Shown: positions 1 through 7,852, counted from the stretch's first letter. The stretch is 41,220 nt of DNA from Saccharospirillaceae bacterium (GCA_007116635.1 SKIB01000066.1:1-41220), one strand, 5' to 3'. Notes: generated by a model not told the origin, from the letters alone. A program made the numbers and translations.

Positions 1-2
1 CA

Positions 3-71
3 GAGGCAGAGTCAGAGGGGGATGCAACTGAGGAGAAGCCCAAGGATGAGTCGGACAATAACAAAACATAA
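3..71 (+). CDS. C-terminal tail of an unidentified upstream protein (partial)
   Basis: Frame 3 is open from the window edge to a TAA at 69-71 and encodes a highly charged tail rich in Glu, Asp and Lys, ending KPKDESDNNKT. The stop lies nine bases before the yafJ start, so the two genes are probably co-transcribed. An acidic, low-complexity C-terminus is too generic to name the family, and nothing of the folded part is in the window. That this is a real reading frame is inferred from its length, its composition and the tight spacing to yafJ. Confidence 0.5.
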   Translation, partial: EAESEGDATEEKPKDESDNNKT

Positions 72-80
72 GGGGTTTTT

Positions 81-863
81 ATGTGTCAGCTGTTGGCCAT
101 GAGCGCTAATACGCCAACGGATATTCAGTTTTCTTTTGCAGCCCTTCGTTTGCGGGGAGGGCAGGTCGGCCCGCATCGAGATGGCTTTGGTTTGGGATTG
201 TTTCGATCACAAGGGTTGATGTGTTTTCATGATGACTTACCAGCCTCGGAATCGGAAATTGCTCACCTACTGCAGCACTTGCCATTGAAAGCCATGGTAG
301 CCATTGGTCATATTCGTCAGGCCAATGTAGGAGAGGTTAACCTAGCAAATACTCATCCATTTGTTCGCGAATGGCAAGGCAGGCAGTGGTGCTTTGCTCA
401 TAATGGTCAGTTAACTGGGGCCGGCGAATTAGCTCGGGGGCATTTTGTGCCCGTTGGTACTACCGACTCAGAGCAAGCCTTTTGTTGGTTGATGAGTCGT
501 CTTAAAGCTTTGCCGGAGCTAAATAAGCTAAATATTTGGCATGAAATCCAATACGCATGTCAGCATTTGGCAGCAATGGGTGTGTTTAACATGATGCTCA
601 GCAATGGTGAAGATTTATTTGTCTTCTGTGGCAGCAAGTTGCATTATCTTGTTCGCCAAGCTCCCTTTGGTAAGGCAAGTTTACTGGACTGTGATTTACA
701 AATAGATTTTAAACAGCACACCACCATTAATGATCGAGTGGCCATTATGGCCACCGAGCCTTTGACTCAAGATGAATCCTGGCATGCCATGCAGCCAGGC
801 TGCTTGCAATGGTGGCGTCAGGGTCAACTAATACAAGAGGTTGTTTTACCCTTGGCGATGTAA
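81..863 (+). CDS. yafJ: Class II glutamine amidotransferase family protein YafJ
   Basis: The 260-residue protein begins MCQLLAMSANTPTDIQFSF, placing the N-terminal nucleophile Cys at position 2 once Met is removed, as in Ntn-type glutamine amidotransferases. Further class II landmarks are RGG and GPHRDGFG near residues 26-38, HIRQAN, NTHPF, AHNGQLTG and GTTDSEQAFCW. From memory the whole length resembles E. coli YafJ (about 255 residues). The expected reaction is glutamine hydrolysis releasing ammonia in the cytoplasm, but the acceptor substrate of this family is not established. An AAGGGG ribosome-binding site lies just upstream of the ATG. It follows the unknown partial gene by nine bases. 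Family assignment is firm; physiological role is not. Confidence 0.9.
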   Translation: MCQLLAMSANTPTDIQFSFAALRLRGGQVGPHRDGFGLGLFRSQGLMCFHDDLPASESEIAHLLQHLPLKAMVAIGHIRQANVGEVNLANTHPFVREWQGRQWCFAHNGQLTGAGELARGHFVPVGTTDSEQAFCWLMSRLKALPELNKLNIWHEIQYACQHLAAMGVFNMMLSNGEDLFVFCGSKLHYLVRQAPFGKASLLDCDLQIDFKQHTTINDRVAIMATEPLTQDESWHAMQPGCLQWWRQGQLIQEVVLPLAM

Positions 864-927
864 TGGTTGAAGCACATTGGCCTTAGTTGGATAGATCATT
901 AGGCCTAGCTATTTTCCTGTCACTCTG

Positions 928-948
928 GCACAGCAGTTGTGCTAAAAT
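928..948 (+). promoter_or_regulatory. Candidate extended -10 promoter with inverted repeat upstream of fadD
   Basis: TGC-TAAAAT at 940-948 fits an extended -10 element; no good -35 lies at the right distance. Immediately upstream, and running into the TG element, is the perfect inverted repeat GCACA (928-932), five bases, TGTGC (938-942). A protein bound there would cover the -10 region, so it could be an operator. It does not match the FadR or PsrA sites I know. The call is from consensus matching only. Confidence 0.4.
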
Positions 949-971
949 GGAAAAAAGTAATTGGAGTTTAT

Positions 972-2639
972 ATGGCCTTTACTTGCCATTACCCTGAGCA
1001 CATTAGCCCCAGCATTAATTCTACCCCCTACACTTCATTAGCACATTTAGTGCAAAGCTTTTGTCAGAAGTTTGCTCAACAAAGTGCTTTCGAGTGTTTG
1101 GGGGCGACATTAAGCTATGCCGATCTTTGGCGACAGTCTTGTCAATTTGCTGCATGGTTACAGCAGCAACCCAATTTAAAGCCGGGAGATCGAATTGCGG
1201 TCCAGTTGCCAAATATTTTGCAATATCCGGTCATGGCATTCGGTACTCTGTTGGCGGGAATGGTGCTGGTTAATACCAACCCTCTTTATACCGAAGAAGA
1301 GATGGTGCATCAGTTTAATGACTGCGGTGCTAAGCTGTTGGTTGTGTATTCTGGTATGGCAGCTAAGGCACTTAGGGTTCAGCCTCAAACCAGTGTTAAG
1401 ACTCTAGTGGTAACAGACCTAGCCGATATGCACCCCTGGCCTAAATCGGTTTTGATCAATAGCTATTTGTCCTATGTAAAGGGTATGGTGCCCAGCTATG
1501 ATAAAAGCCGCACTATTTCCTGGCGGCAATGGCAACAACAAAGTCAATCCAGTCAGTGGCAGATGCCCGATCTAAGCCCTGATCACTTAGCCGTGCTGCA
1601 ATACACTGGTGGTACCACAGGCTTGGCCAAGGGGGCCATGCTTAGTCATGGCAACTTGCTTGCTAATATGATGCAGGCCCAGGAGTTTTTTAATTATGGC
1701 TTAACCATTGGCCAGGAGCGTTTTGTCACTCCTTTGCCTCTGTATCATATTTATGCTTTTACCGTGCATTGCTTGGTCCTTCTGCACAAGGGCAATACTA
1801 ATATTTTGATTCCGAATCCTCGTGATTTACCAGCCATGATGCAAACATTGAAAAAGACTAAGTTTACCGGCATGGCAGGCTTAAACACTTTATTTGTTGC
1901 CTTAATGAATCACCCAGATTTTGCTCAGCTGGATTTTAGTCAACTTAAAATGGTCATTTCTGGTGGTATGGCCCTGCCTGAGGCAACTGCCAAACGCTGG
2001 CAGGGCATCACTGGTGTAGCCATTGCTGAAGGTTACGGCTTAACCGAAGCTTCGCCAGTCGTTACTTTTAACCCTGCCGACCGAGTTAAACTTGGCACCA
2101 TTGGTATACCCCTACCTTCTACTGAGTTAGCAACCATTGATGACGCAGGGCAGTTAACCGAGCTTGGTCAGCCAGGTGAGCTCATTATTCGTGGTCCTCA
2201 GGTCATGCAGGGTTATTGGCAGCGGCCTGCAGATACTGCGGAGGTGCTGGATGATCAGGGTTGGTTGCGTACAGGTGACATAGCAATCTTGGATGGTGAT
2301 GGTTATGTGCGCTTGGTTGATCGTAAAAAAGACATGGTGATCGTTTCCGGATTTAATGTATATCCTAACGAAGTTGAAGCCACATTGTTACAACACCCTG
2401 CTATTTTTGAGGCTGCGGTCATTGGTGAGAAAGACAGCCAAGGGGTTGAAACCTTAGTCGCCTTTGTCGTTAATAAGGAGCCAGTGACTGAGCAAGACTT
2501 GATTCAATTTTGCAAGCTGCACCTTGCAGCTTATAAGGTGCCAAGATGCTATTATTTTCGCGACGAGTTACCCAAAACTCAGGTTGGCAAGGTACTACGC
2601 CGCGCACTTAGAGAGACGACTGACAACCCTGTCGCCTGA
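972..2639 (+). CDS. fadD: Long-chain-fatty-acid--CoA ligase
   Basis: FadD activates long-chain fatty acids to acyl-CoA with ATP at the inner face of the cytoplasmic membrane, the entry to beta-oxidation. The adenylate-forming motifs are in order: P-loop YTGGTTGLAKGA from residue 211, EGYGLTEASP near 352, WLRTGDIA and LVDRKKDMVIVSG near 430-460, and the C-terminal LPKTQVGKVLRR carrying the catalytic Lys. Length from the chosen start is 555 residues, usual for the family. ATG 972 is preferred over an in-frame ATG at 939 because GGAG (963-966) sits five bases before it and the upstream residues look non-coding. No beta-oxidation genes are adjacent. It converges on the minus-strand hydrolase-like gene with only 11 bases between stops and no visible terminator. 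Confidence 0.95.
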   Translation: MAFTCHYPEHISPSINSTPYTSLAHLVQSFCQKFAQQSAFECLGATLSYADLWRQSCQFAAWLQQQPNLKPGDRIAVQLPNILQYPVMAFGTLLAGMVLVNTNPLYTEEEMVHQFNDCGAKLLVVYSGMAAKALRVQPQTSVKTLVVTDLADMHPWPKSVLINSYLSYVKGMVPSYDKSRTISWRQWQQQSQSSQWQMPDLSPDHLAVLQYTGGTTGLAKGAMLSHGNLLANMMQAQEFFNYGLTIGQERFVTPLPLYHIYAFTVHCLVLLHKGNTNILIPNPRDLPAMMQTLKKTKFTGMAGLNTLFVALMNHPDFAQLDFSQLKMVISGGMALPEATAKRWQGITGVAIAEGYGLTEASPVVTFNPADRVKLGTIGIPLPSTELATIDDAGQLTELGQPGELIIRGPQVMQGYWQRPADTAEVLDDQGWLRTGDIAILDGDGYVRLVDRKKDMVIVSGFNVYPNEVEATLLQHPAIFEAAVIGEKDSQGVETLVAFVVNKEPVTEQDLIQFCKLHLAAYKVPRCYYFRDELPKTQVGKVLRRALRETTDNPVA

Positions 2640-2650
2640 TAAACCCAGAT

Positions 2651-3385
2651 CTAGGACTGTGGGGGATGTAAGTCTCTTTGCCATAGGTTGTTCAAAAAAG
2701 TCGCCAAGCAAAGGCTGGCGGCCTCTGGGGCTTCAAGCATGAACCAGAAGCCTGCTCCTTGCAGCCATTGTTGCTCAGCATTTTTGAATTGTTCTGCCAA
2801 GGTTGAGCCTTGTTTGCCGGTGTTGATCAGTAGGCAGGGCATTTGCAATTGATCGAGCCAGGGCCTGCTGTCAAAGTTCTGCTGCAGTTGCCAATAATGT
2901 TTATAGGTTTCAAGATCATTGTTAAAGTGAGCAACACTCTGGCCAATGCGTTTTGCCCATTGAGGGTAGTTACATTGCTGCTGCATGGCTTTACTAAGTT
3001 TGCCAATGCTGGGCGGCGGCTTGCTGCCTTTAAGTTTACGTCCAAAAATACCTGTATGATTGGTATGGCTGATGCTATGTGCCAGAGTCAGACTCTGTAC
3101 CCGATCAGGAAATTGCTGCGCCAATATTTGCGCCACAAGGCCACCAAAACCATGGCCTAGCAAATGCACCCTTTGTTGTGGTGCCAACTCAAGCCTACGC
3201 CAAAGTCCTAGGCTCAGTTGTTCTAGGTCGGCTTCAGGCTTTAAGCCTTGAGCGCGATGATGACCAGGAAGGTCTGGAACCCTTAAGGTATAGCCTTGGC
3301 GACTAAGAAAAGAGGCCATAGGGTGCCAAACCCAGCCACCAGTGAAATAGTGGTGAATGCAAAGGATGGTGTCAGAGGTGGCCAT
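2651..3385 (-). CDS. Alpha/beta-hydrolase-fold protein with degenerate catalytic residues
   Basis: The 244-residue protein has the canonical alpha/beta-hydrolase layout: a first strand ending ILCIHHYFTGGWVWH, then RVPDLPGHH, then the nucleophile-elbow region HLLGHGFGGLVAQILA, and a C-terminal helix after LEAPEAASLCLATFL. In active members the elbow is GxSxG; here residue 79 is Gly (codon GGT), so the nucleophile Ser is absent. The oxyanion HG is HH, the region that normally carries the acid reads INTGKQGS, and the usual catalytic His before LExPE reads FWFM. The frame is intact, so it is not a decayed gene by this test. I infer a non-catalytic, binding or scaffolding member, or chemistry by other residues. 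It follows fadD convergently and lies 12 bases upstream of pyrI on the minus strand. Confidence 0.8.
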   Translation of the reverse strand: MATSDTILCIHHYFTGGWVWHPMASFLSRQGYTLRVPDLPGHHRAQGLKPEADLEQLSLGLWRRLELAPQQRVHLLGHGFGGLVAQILAQQFPDRVQSLTLAHSISHTNHTGIFGRKLKGSKPPPSIGKLSKAMQQQCNYPQWAKRIGQSVAHFNNDLETYKHYWQLQQNFDSRPWLDQLQMPCLLINTGKQGSTLAEQFKNAEQQWLQGAGFWFMLEAPEAASLCLATFLNNLWQRDLHPPQS

Positions 3386-3397
3386 TAATCATACTTC

Positions 3398-3844
3398 TTA
3401 CTGAAAGAGGTCTTCACTAAAACTGCGCTCGCAGTATTGGCATCGTAGTTTAAGTTGATTATCTGCTTGTTTTACCGCAAACCAACTGGCAATGGGCTCA
3501 AACCTGGTGATGCAGTTAGTGTTAGGGCACTGGAATAAACCCCTTAGTTGTTCGGGTTTTTGCATGCGGTACTTCTGAGTCACACGATAGTGACTGATGA
3601 CATTTATGGTTGCATCTGGTGCGAAGAGGGCAAATTCAGCAGCCTTTTCTGGAGTCAGTTGCAAGTCATTGATTTTTATTAAATCCTTATGCTGCATTGC
3701 ATTACTGGGCAGGTTTAGGCCGATGGTTAGCCTTATGTCTTTATGCTTCAGTTGTAGGCGATGAATGATCTTTAGCCCTTTGCCAGCAGGAATGTGATCA
3801 ATGACAGTACCATTAGCAATGGCTTCAACCTGGAGGTGGTGCAT
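3398..3844 (-). CDS. pyrI: Aspartate carbamoyltransferase regulatory chain
   Basis: PyrI is the allosteric subunit of aspartate transcarbamoylase, binding CTP or ATP and joining catalytic trimers through a zinc domain. The 148-residue protein starts MHHLQVEAIANGTVIDHIPA, with the typical N-terminal nucleotide-binding region and Lys residues around KHKD. The C-terminal zinc ribbon is complete: Cys106, Cys111, Cys135 and Cys138 (C-x4-C, C-x2-C). It starts two bases after the pyrB stop, so the genes form a pyrBI operon in the enteric/Vibrio order. Pseudomonads instead use an inactive dihydroorotase-like PyrC' with PyrB, so PyrI is informative about lineage. The length is close to the approximately 153 residues of E. 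coli PyrI. Confidence 0.96.
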   Translation of the reverse strand: MHHLQVEAIANGTVIDHIPAGKGLKIIHRLQLKHKDIRLTIGLNLPSNAMQHKDLIKINDLQLTPEKAAEFALFAPDATINVISHYRVTQKYRMQKPEQLRGLFQCPNTNCITRFEPIASWFAVKQADNQLKLRCQYCERSFSEDLFQ

Positions 3845-3846
3845 AG

Positions 3847-4770
3847 TTATTCCTCTGTAGCGCCCAGTATAAGGCTGAGTAGAGCTTGTCGAGCATAAAG
3901 TCCATTTTCTGCTTGTTGGAAATAATAGGCCTGTGGCATTTGATCGACCTCGGGCTGAATTTCATCCACCCTAGGTAAAGGGTGGAGCACTCTAAGTTTG
4001 GGGCTGGCTTGCTCAAGGTGTTGAGCCCTAAGTATGTATTGACTGGCAATATGCATGTATTCAGTAGGGTCAAGCCGTTCTTTTTGAATGCGGGTCATGT
4101 AAAGAAACTCGGCGCTGTCAATGGCTTGCTCAAGGCTATCTAATCTTTGCCATTTGATGTTTTTCTCGTTTAGCTCTTCTATAAGATAGTCTGGCATTCC
4201 TAGGCTACTGGGTGCCACAAAGAATAACTGAGCGCCAAAAAGTGCTAACGCCTGAGCTAAAGAGTGGACTGTCCGCCCGTACTTGAGGTCGCCGACAAAG
4301 GCAACCTTGACCCCTTCTAACTGGCCACGGCACTCAAAGATACTAAAGAGGTCTAACAGAGTTTGACTGGGGTGCTGGTTAGCACCATCTCCGCCATTAA
4401 TAACAGGAACTCTGGAAATTTCCGCGGCCAATCGTGCTGCGCCCTCGCGAGGATGACGCATTATCAGGGCGTCAGCATAACGACTGATCATCTGGATGGA
4501 GTCACTCAGGGTTTCGCCTTTTTTACCCGAGGTGTTGTTGGCATCGGCAAAGCCAATTAACTGGCCTCCCAAACGCTGCACCGCGGTCTCAAAGCTCAGA
4601 CGCGTGCGGGTTGAGGCTTCAAAGAAGCAAGAAGCAATGACCTTGCCCCTAAGTAGGTTGGGTTGTGGCTGGCGTTTTAATTGTTCGGCCCTGGCCAGAA
4701 TACTAAGAATTTGTGTCTTATTGAGGTCACTGATTGAGACTAAATCGAGGTTTAGCAAACTATTGGCCAT
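3847..4770 (-). CDS. pyrB: Aspartate carbamoyltransferase catalytic chain
   Basis: PyrB joins carbamoyl phosphate and aspartate to give N-carbamoylaspartate, the committed step of pyrimidine synthesis. The 307-residue protein shows the carbamoyl-phosphate loop STRTR at residues 53-57, SGKKGETL with the mobile active-site Lys near 83-84, HPSQ at 133-136 and HPLPRVDEI near the C-terminus. It is the first gene of pyrBI on the minus strand; pyrI follows after two bases. The 76 bases between this gene and the upstream glutaredoxin-like gene hold a GGAG ribosome-binding site but no evident pyrL-type leader peptide plus attenuator, so UTP-sensitive attenuation of the E. coli kind is not supported. 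Confidence 0.97.
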   Translation of the reverse strand: MANSLLNLDLVSISDLNKTQILSILARAEQLKRQPQPNLLRGKVIASCFFEASTRTRLSFETAVQRLGGQLIGFADANNTSGKKGETLSDSIQMISRYADALIMRHPREGAARLAAEISRVPVINGGDGANQHPSQTLLDLFSIFECRGQLEGVKVAFVGDLKYGRTVHSLAQALALFGAQLFFVAPSSLGMPDYLIEELNEKNIKWQRLDSLEQAIDSAEFLYMTRIQKERLDPTEYMHIASQYILRAQHLEQASPKLRVLHPLPRVDEIQPEVDQMPQAYYFQQAENGLYARQALLSLILGATEE

Positions 4771-4846
4771 GCTTTTGTACTCCAGAATAGGCGCTATGTT
4801 ACTGCTAAGCTAGGCTTGACTCCAGTGATGTGCCACAAAAATTGGC

Positions 4847-5098
4847 TTAATTGACCGACTGACGAAGAAACTCAATGATGTCGAGAGATTCGTAAAGCCA
4901 CTGCTCCCTATTAGGTTCTTCTATTAGCAAACAGGGCACCATGGCTTTTCCTCCCCCTGCAATTAGGTTTTGTCTATGCTCAGGTATGCTGGTTTGACGA
5001 ATTTCAATGTCCATGTTTAGCTCATCTAGAACACGCAGAACGCGATGGCAAAATGGACATCCTGCATTGCTGTAAAGAACTAGTCTGTGTTTTTGCAT
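4847..5098 (-). CDS. Small glutaredoxin / GST N-terminal-domain protein
   Basis: This 83-residue single-domain thioredoxin-fold protein carries a CPFC motif (Cys14 and Cys17), the cis-proline in MVPCLL (Pro55) and the glutathione-contacting YES pair (Glu70-Ser71). Those features mark a glutaredoxin-like or GST N-terminal domain that binds glutathione. It lacks the helical GST C-terminal domain, so it is a stand-alone redox module of the kind often annotated as glutathione S-transferase N-terminal domain-containing protein. It would act in the cytoplasm; the substrate is unknown. It precedes pyrB by 76 bases on the same strand and is divergent from the second hydrolase-like gene. Whether it belongs to the pyrBI transcript cannot be told. 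Confidence 0.85.
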   Translation of the reverse strand: MQKHRLVLYSNAGCPFCHRVLRVLDELNMDIEIRQTSIPEHRQNLIAGGGKAMVPCLLIEEPNREQWLYESLDIIEFLRQSVN

Positions 5099-5130
5099 TT
5101 TTTACCTCGAGGAGCTGGATATATCAAAAA

Positions 5131-5156
5131 TTGGTCTATACTGTTCATGATACCAA
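5131..5156 (+). promoter_or_regulatory. Candidate -10 element inside an inverted repeat, divergent intergenic region
   Basis: The 74-base gap between the glutaredoxin-like gene (minus) and the second hydrolase-like gene (plus) contains TATACT at 5137-5142, a good -10 for the plus-strand gene, though no convincing -35 is spaced from it. TTGGT (5131-5135) and ACCAA (5152-5156) form an inverted repeat around it. This could be an operator or chance; I rate it low. Confidence 0.3.
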
Positions 5157-5172
5157 AAAATGAGGCTTGGTT

Positions 5173-6063
5173 ATGATTTTAGGTGTGACTCAGTACCGAT
5201 TGCCGAACCGCTTGGGTGGACAGCTGTCATTAAACCATTATCCCTGCAAAGAGGCTAAGGCCTCGGTGTTATTATTGCATGGCCTGGGTGGTACCGCTCG
5301 TCAATTTGGTGATCACCAACAGGGTTTTATTAACTTTTGTTTGGCTCAGGGGTTGGAGGTGTTCACCCTTGAATTACATGGCCATGGCCAGAGTTGGCCA
5401 AGTGTCTCCTCTCGTACTCGTTATGGAATTAATGACGTGGTTGAGCATGACTTGGCGTTGTTTATGAAGCACATTGATCGCTTAGCAGCAGATGTGCCAA
5501 GGTTTTTAGTGGGGCAAGGTTTTGCAGGTGTCCTTTGGTTGGCTTATATGGCGAGATTTCCGGATGCTAAGGTACAGGGCATGTTGCACCTTGGATGGTT
5601 GGGCTCAAGCTCTAATTTGCCTACTCCTTCGGCCTTATTTCACCGTTTGCGACTGTCTGTGTTAGCGCCAATTTTTGGCAGGGTGCTTGGTTATCTTCCT
5701 GCTTGGTTAATGGGGCGCGGTTCTGCTGAGGCTCTGGACCTGTTTAAGCAGGCTCAGTCTTGGATGCGTGGTCAATGGTGTGACCCTAAAGACGAATTTC
5801 CTTATTGGCAACGCTTGTCCGAGCTTAGCTTGCCGCCCTCACTCTATGTGACCGATGGTGGTGAGCATGCACGCATCCGAACGGCAAGGCAGATGATGCG
5901 TAATTTAGGTCAGCATGATTGTTGCTTGTTGGTGCTGGATCAGAAGTCACGTAAAGGGGTTGCTCAATTGGAGGGTTCGTTACAAACACCTGAGTTTGCA
6001 GACAACTTCTACCCAATACTGAGCACTTGGTTTGGTACGCATCTGACTGCCACAGAAATTTAG
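5173..6063 (+). CDS. Lysophospholipase-like alpha/beta-hydrolase-fold protein lacking the nucleophile Ser
   Basis: The 296-residue protein resembles the serine aminopeptidase/monoacylglycerol-lipase branch of alpha/beta hydrolases: SVLLLHGLGGTARQF near residue 35 supplies the HG oxyanion motif, LELHGHGQSW follows, and the nucleophile elbow region is FLVGQGFAGVLWLAYM. The elbow Ser is replaced by Gly116 (codon GGT at 5518-5520), and near the C-terminus no clear GH catalytic-His motif is visible (KGVAQLEGSL occupies that place). The frame is intact. ATG 5173 is chosen over an in-frame TTG at 5167 because TGAGG at 5161-5165 is seven bases upstream. It is divergent from the glutaredoxin-like gene and convergent with the FlhB-like gene. 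Function is unknown; a non-catalytic role or very divergent chemistry is inferred. Confidence 0.8.
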   Translation: MILGVTQYRLPNRLGGQLSLNHYPCKEAKASVLLLHGLGGTARQFGDHQQGFINFCLAQGLEVFTLELHGHGQSWPSVSSRTRYGINDVVEHDLALFMKHIDRLAADVPRFLVGQGFAGVLWLAYMARFPDAKVQGMLHLGWLGSSSNLPTPSALFHRLRLSVLAPIFGRVLGYLPAWLMGRGSAEALDLFKQAQSWMRGQWCDPKDEFPYWQRLSELSLPPSLYVTDGGEHARIRTARQMMRNLGQHDCCLLVLDQKSRKGVAQLEGSLQTPEFADNFYPILSTWFGTHLTATEI

Positions 6064-6075
6064 TATTAAATTCCT

Positions 6076-6351
6076 TTACTGGTTTTGCCAATTTGGATTG
6101 CGAAGCAGTCCATGCTGCATGTCCAGCGCTAGGCTTAATATTTCCCGCACCGCATATTCTAGGTGCCCTGGTACTTGGTCGTCTTCTTGGCAGTGAGCTA
6201 ATAGGGCAGCTAACTCCGGATTTTCCAAGAGCGGGATTTTTAACTCCTTGGCTAGGGCCAAAATCTCCTCCGCTAATTGACCATGAGCACAGGCCTCGAT
6301 GCTGGGTGGTTTGCTGCCCTGGTATTTCAGGGCAATGGCAGTTTTGTTCAT
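6076..6351 (-). CDS. FlhB C-terminal (cytoplasmic) domain paralog
   Basis: This 91-residue protein aligns by eye with only the cytoplasmic C-terminal part of the flagellar export switch protein FlhB/YscU: AIALKYQG near the start matches the region just after the NPTH autocleavage site, followed by a helical stretch, VPG and EYAVREILSLAL. It has no membrane segments and no NPTH itself. Such stand-alone FlhB-C paralogs (FlhX/FhlB-like) are known in several proteobacteria and can modulate substrate switching in flagellar export. It begins about eight bases after the stop of the FliK-type gene, which fits because FliK contacts the FlhB C-domain to switch from hook to filament export. Cytoplasmic role at the export gate is inferred. 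Confidence 0.85.
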   Translation of the reverse strand: MNKTAIALKYQGSKPPSIEACAHGQLAEEILALAKELKIPLLENPELAALLAHCQEDDQVPGHLEYAVREILSLALDMQHGLLRNPNWQNQ

Positions 6352-6359
6352 CTGTGTTC

Positions 6360-7823
6360 CTATATATGAAGATCCAGCCGCTGCCCTGGTCCTTGGTTGT
6401 TTTGAGGTCCTGGCTTAGGCTTGGGAGGCATGCCAAAAAGACAATCAATGGCTAGGTTCAGCTGCAGAGGTGCTAACCTTTGGCTTAACAGTTCGCGCTG
6501 TTGGTTTAATGCGTTTAATGTTCTGCTGTCTTGGCACCAAAAATGGATGTTGAGCCCATCTTGGTACAGCTCGAGCTCGGCACAGAATTCTGCCAGGGGT
6601 GGTAAATGGAGAAAGAATCGATAGCGCCAGCCTTTTTGGCCAGTATTGTCTGTACTGGGCTCACGATAAAAGGGTAACTCGTGCCAATGTTCTTTATGCC
6701 AGAAGGGTAAAAAAAGTAGGCCAATACTGCTATCCAACTGATGAATGGGAGCCGCCAGACTTAATTGCTGTCCCAGCCATTGGTTGAGCTTGGGTGTTGA
6801 CAGCTGATTGAACTCTGCATCAAGGGCTGAGTGCCCTTGATGGCTGCTCACTAGCATGCGTTGCAATTCATTGCTAGCTTGGGCTTTAGGGTTTTGTTTC
6901 AACCAGAGTAGGGCGTCTTTTAATCCCTGCAGGCTGTTTCTTAGCCAGGGCTGCAGGGTTTCTCTGCTGAGTGAATGGCCCTGTTCACTGGTGGCTTGTT
7001 GCGGCTGATTGCTGGGGCTGCTGTTGATGTAAGCCAATATATTTGGCTGGGGGCTGTTTGTCTTGGTCCAAGCCAATAATGGTACCCTGCCTTGAGCCTG
7101 TTGGCTGCTAGGTTCAATAAACCTAAACTCTTGCACTGTTTTAAGCTGGTTGGTTGTCGCCGATGGCGCTACTGGTGGTAACTTTGCTGTATCCGTCTTA
7201 TTGAGCAGTGAGCTGAAATTCGCCGACAGTAACTGAGCAGTGAGCTGGCTAGGTATAAGTGGCTGACTGCCCGTCGTTGAGTGGTTATGGCTCGGGCTGG
7301 GGGTGGATTTAACGTTATTTAGGGCACTGTACAACCATAGGGTGCTCTGTGGCTGATTAGCTTGGGTTGTGGTTTTATGCTGAATAAGTTTATGGCTTGT
7401 TTGCGTCAGCAGGCTTTGTTCGTTAGTTAGGCGTAAAATTTGATAATTCAAGCTTAGCTGCAATTGCTGTCTGGCTTCACTGGTGGTTCTTGGTTGCAAT
7501 AGCTGGGCCTCACCCTTGCTAAACATTACCTGAAGCAGACTACCAATGCCTAGGGGCTGGGCTGACACAAGCTGAATCAGGCTGCTACTTTGTTGTGCTT
7601 GGTTGTTTTGGCGCAGTAACGAGACTTCCAGTAAAAACTTACTATCACGCGCAGGTGTTTGCCTCAGTACAATCATAGACAGCGGCTGTTCCTGACTTTC
7701 AAGCCATTGCCTAAGGCCTGTTTGACCTGAGGCTTGAGGTGCTGCTTTCCCCAGGCTGTCTTTGCTGGCTTGGGTGAAGAGACTGGTATCAGGTGGCAAA
7801 TATATGCCATCGGCTTTTTTCAT
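6360..7823 (-). CDS. fliK: Flagellar hook-length control protein FliK-type
   Basis: The 487-residue protein has a long Gln/Ser/Thr-rich, low-complexity N-terminal and central part and a compact C-terminal domain from roughly residue 350. The end of that domain, with YRFFLHLPPLAEFCAELEL and LNIHFWCQDSRTLNAL, matches the Flg_hook (FliK C-terminal) pattern. FliK is exported and acts as molecular ruler and switch with FlhB. A similar FliK-domain gene beside ccmA is familiar in pseudomonads, where this is a second FliK-like gene outside the main flagellar cluster. The start is supported by AGGA upstream of ATG. Extreme C-terminal residues are Pro/Gly rich. Whether it is the main FliK or an accessory one cannot be decided here. 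Confidence 0.8.
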   Translation of the reverse strand: MKKADGIYLPPDTSLFTQASKDSLGKAAPQASGQTGLRQWLESQEQPLSMIVLRQTPARDSKFLLEVSLLRQNNQAQQSSSLIQLVSAQPLGIGSLLQVMFSKGEAQLLQPRTTSEARQQLQLSLNYQILRLTNEQSLLTQTSHKLIQHKTTTQANQPQSTLWLYSALNNVKSTPSPSHNHSTTGSQPLIPSQLTAQLLSANFSSLLNKTDTAKLPPVAPSATTNQLKTVQEFRFIEPSSQQAQGRVPLLAWTKTNSPQPNILAYINSSPSNQPQQATSEQGHSLSRETLQPWLRNSLQGLKDALLWLKQNPKAQASNELQRMLVSSHQGHSALDAEFNQLSTPKLNQWLGQQLSLAAPIHQLDSSIGLLFLPFWHKEHWHELPFYREPSTDNTGQKGWRYRFFLHLPPLAEFCAELELYQDGLNIHFWCQDSRTLNALNQQRELLSQRLAPLQLNLAIDCLFGMPPKPKPGPQNNQGPGQRLDLHI

Positions 7824-7852
7824 AATAATTCCTGACCCATGATGCCAATCTA

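Noticed and set aside
2651-3385. Interpretation of the first hydrolase as a pseudogene
   Set aside because: The frame is intact and the fold motifs are retained; only catalytic residues have changed.
5825-6448. 207-residue minus-strand ORF across the hydrolase/FlhB-like junction
   Set aside because: Overlaps two well-supported genes in other frames and has no recognisable domain.
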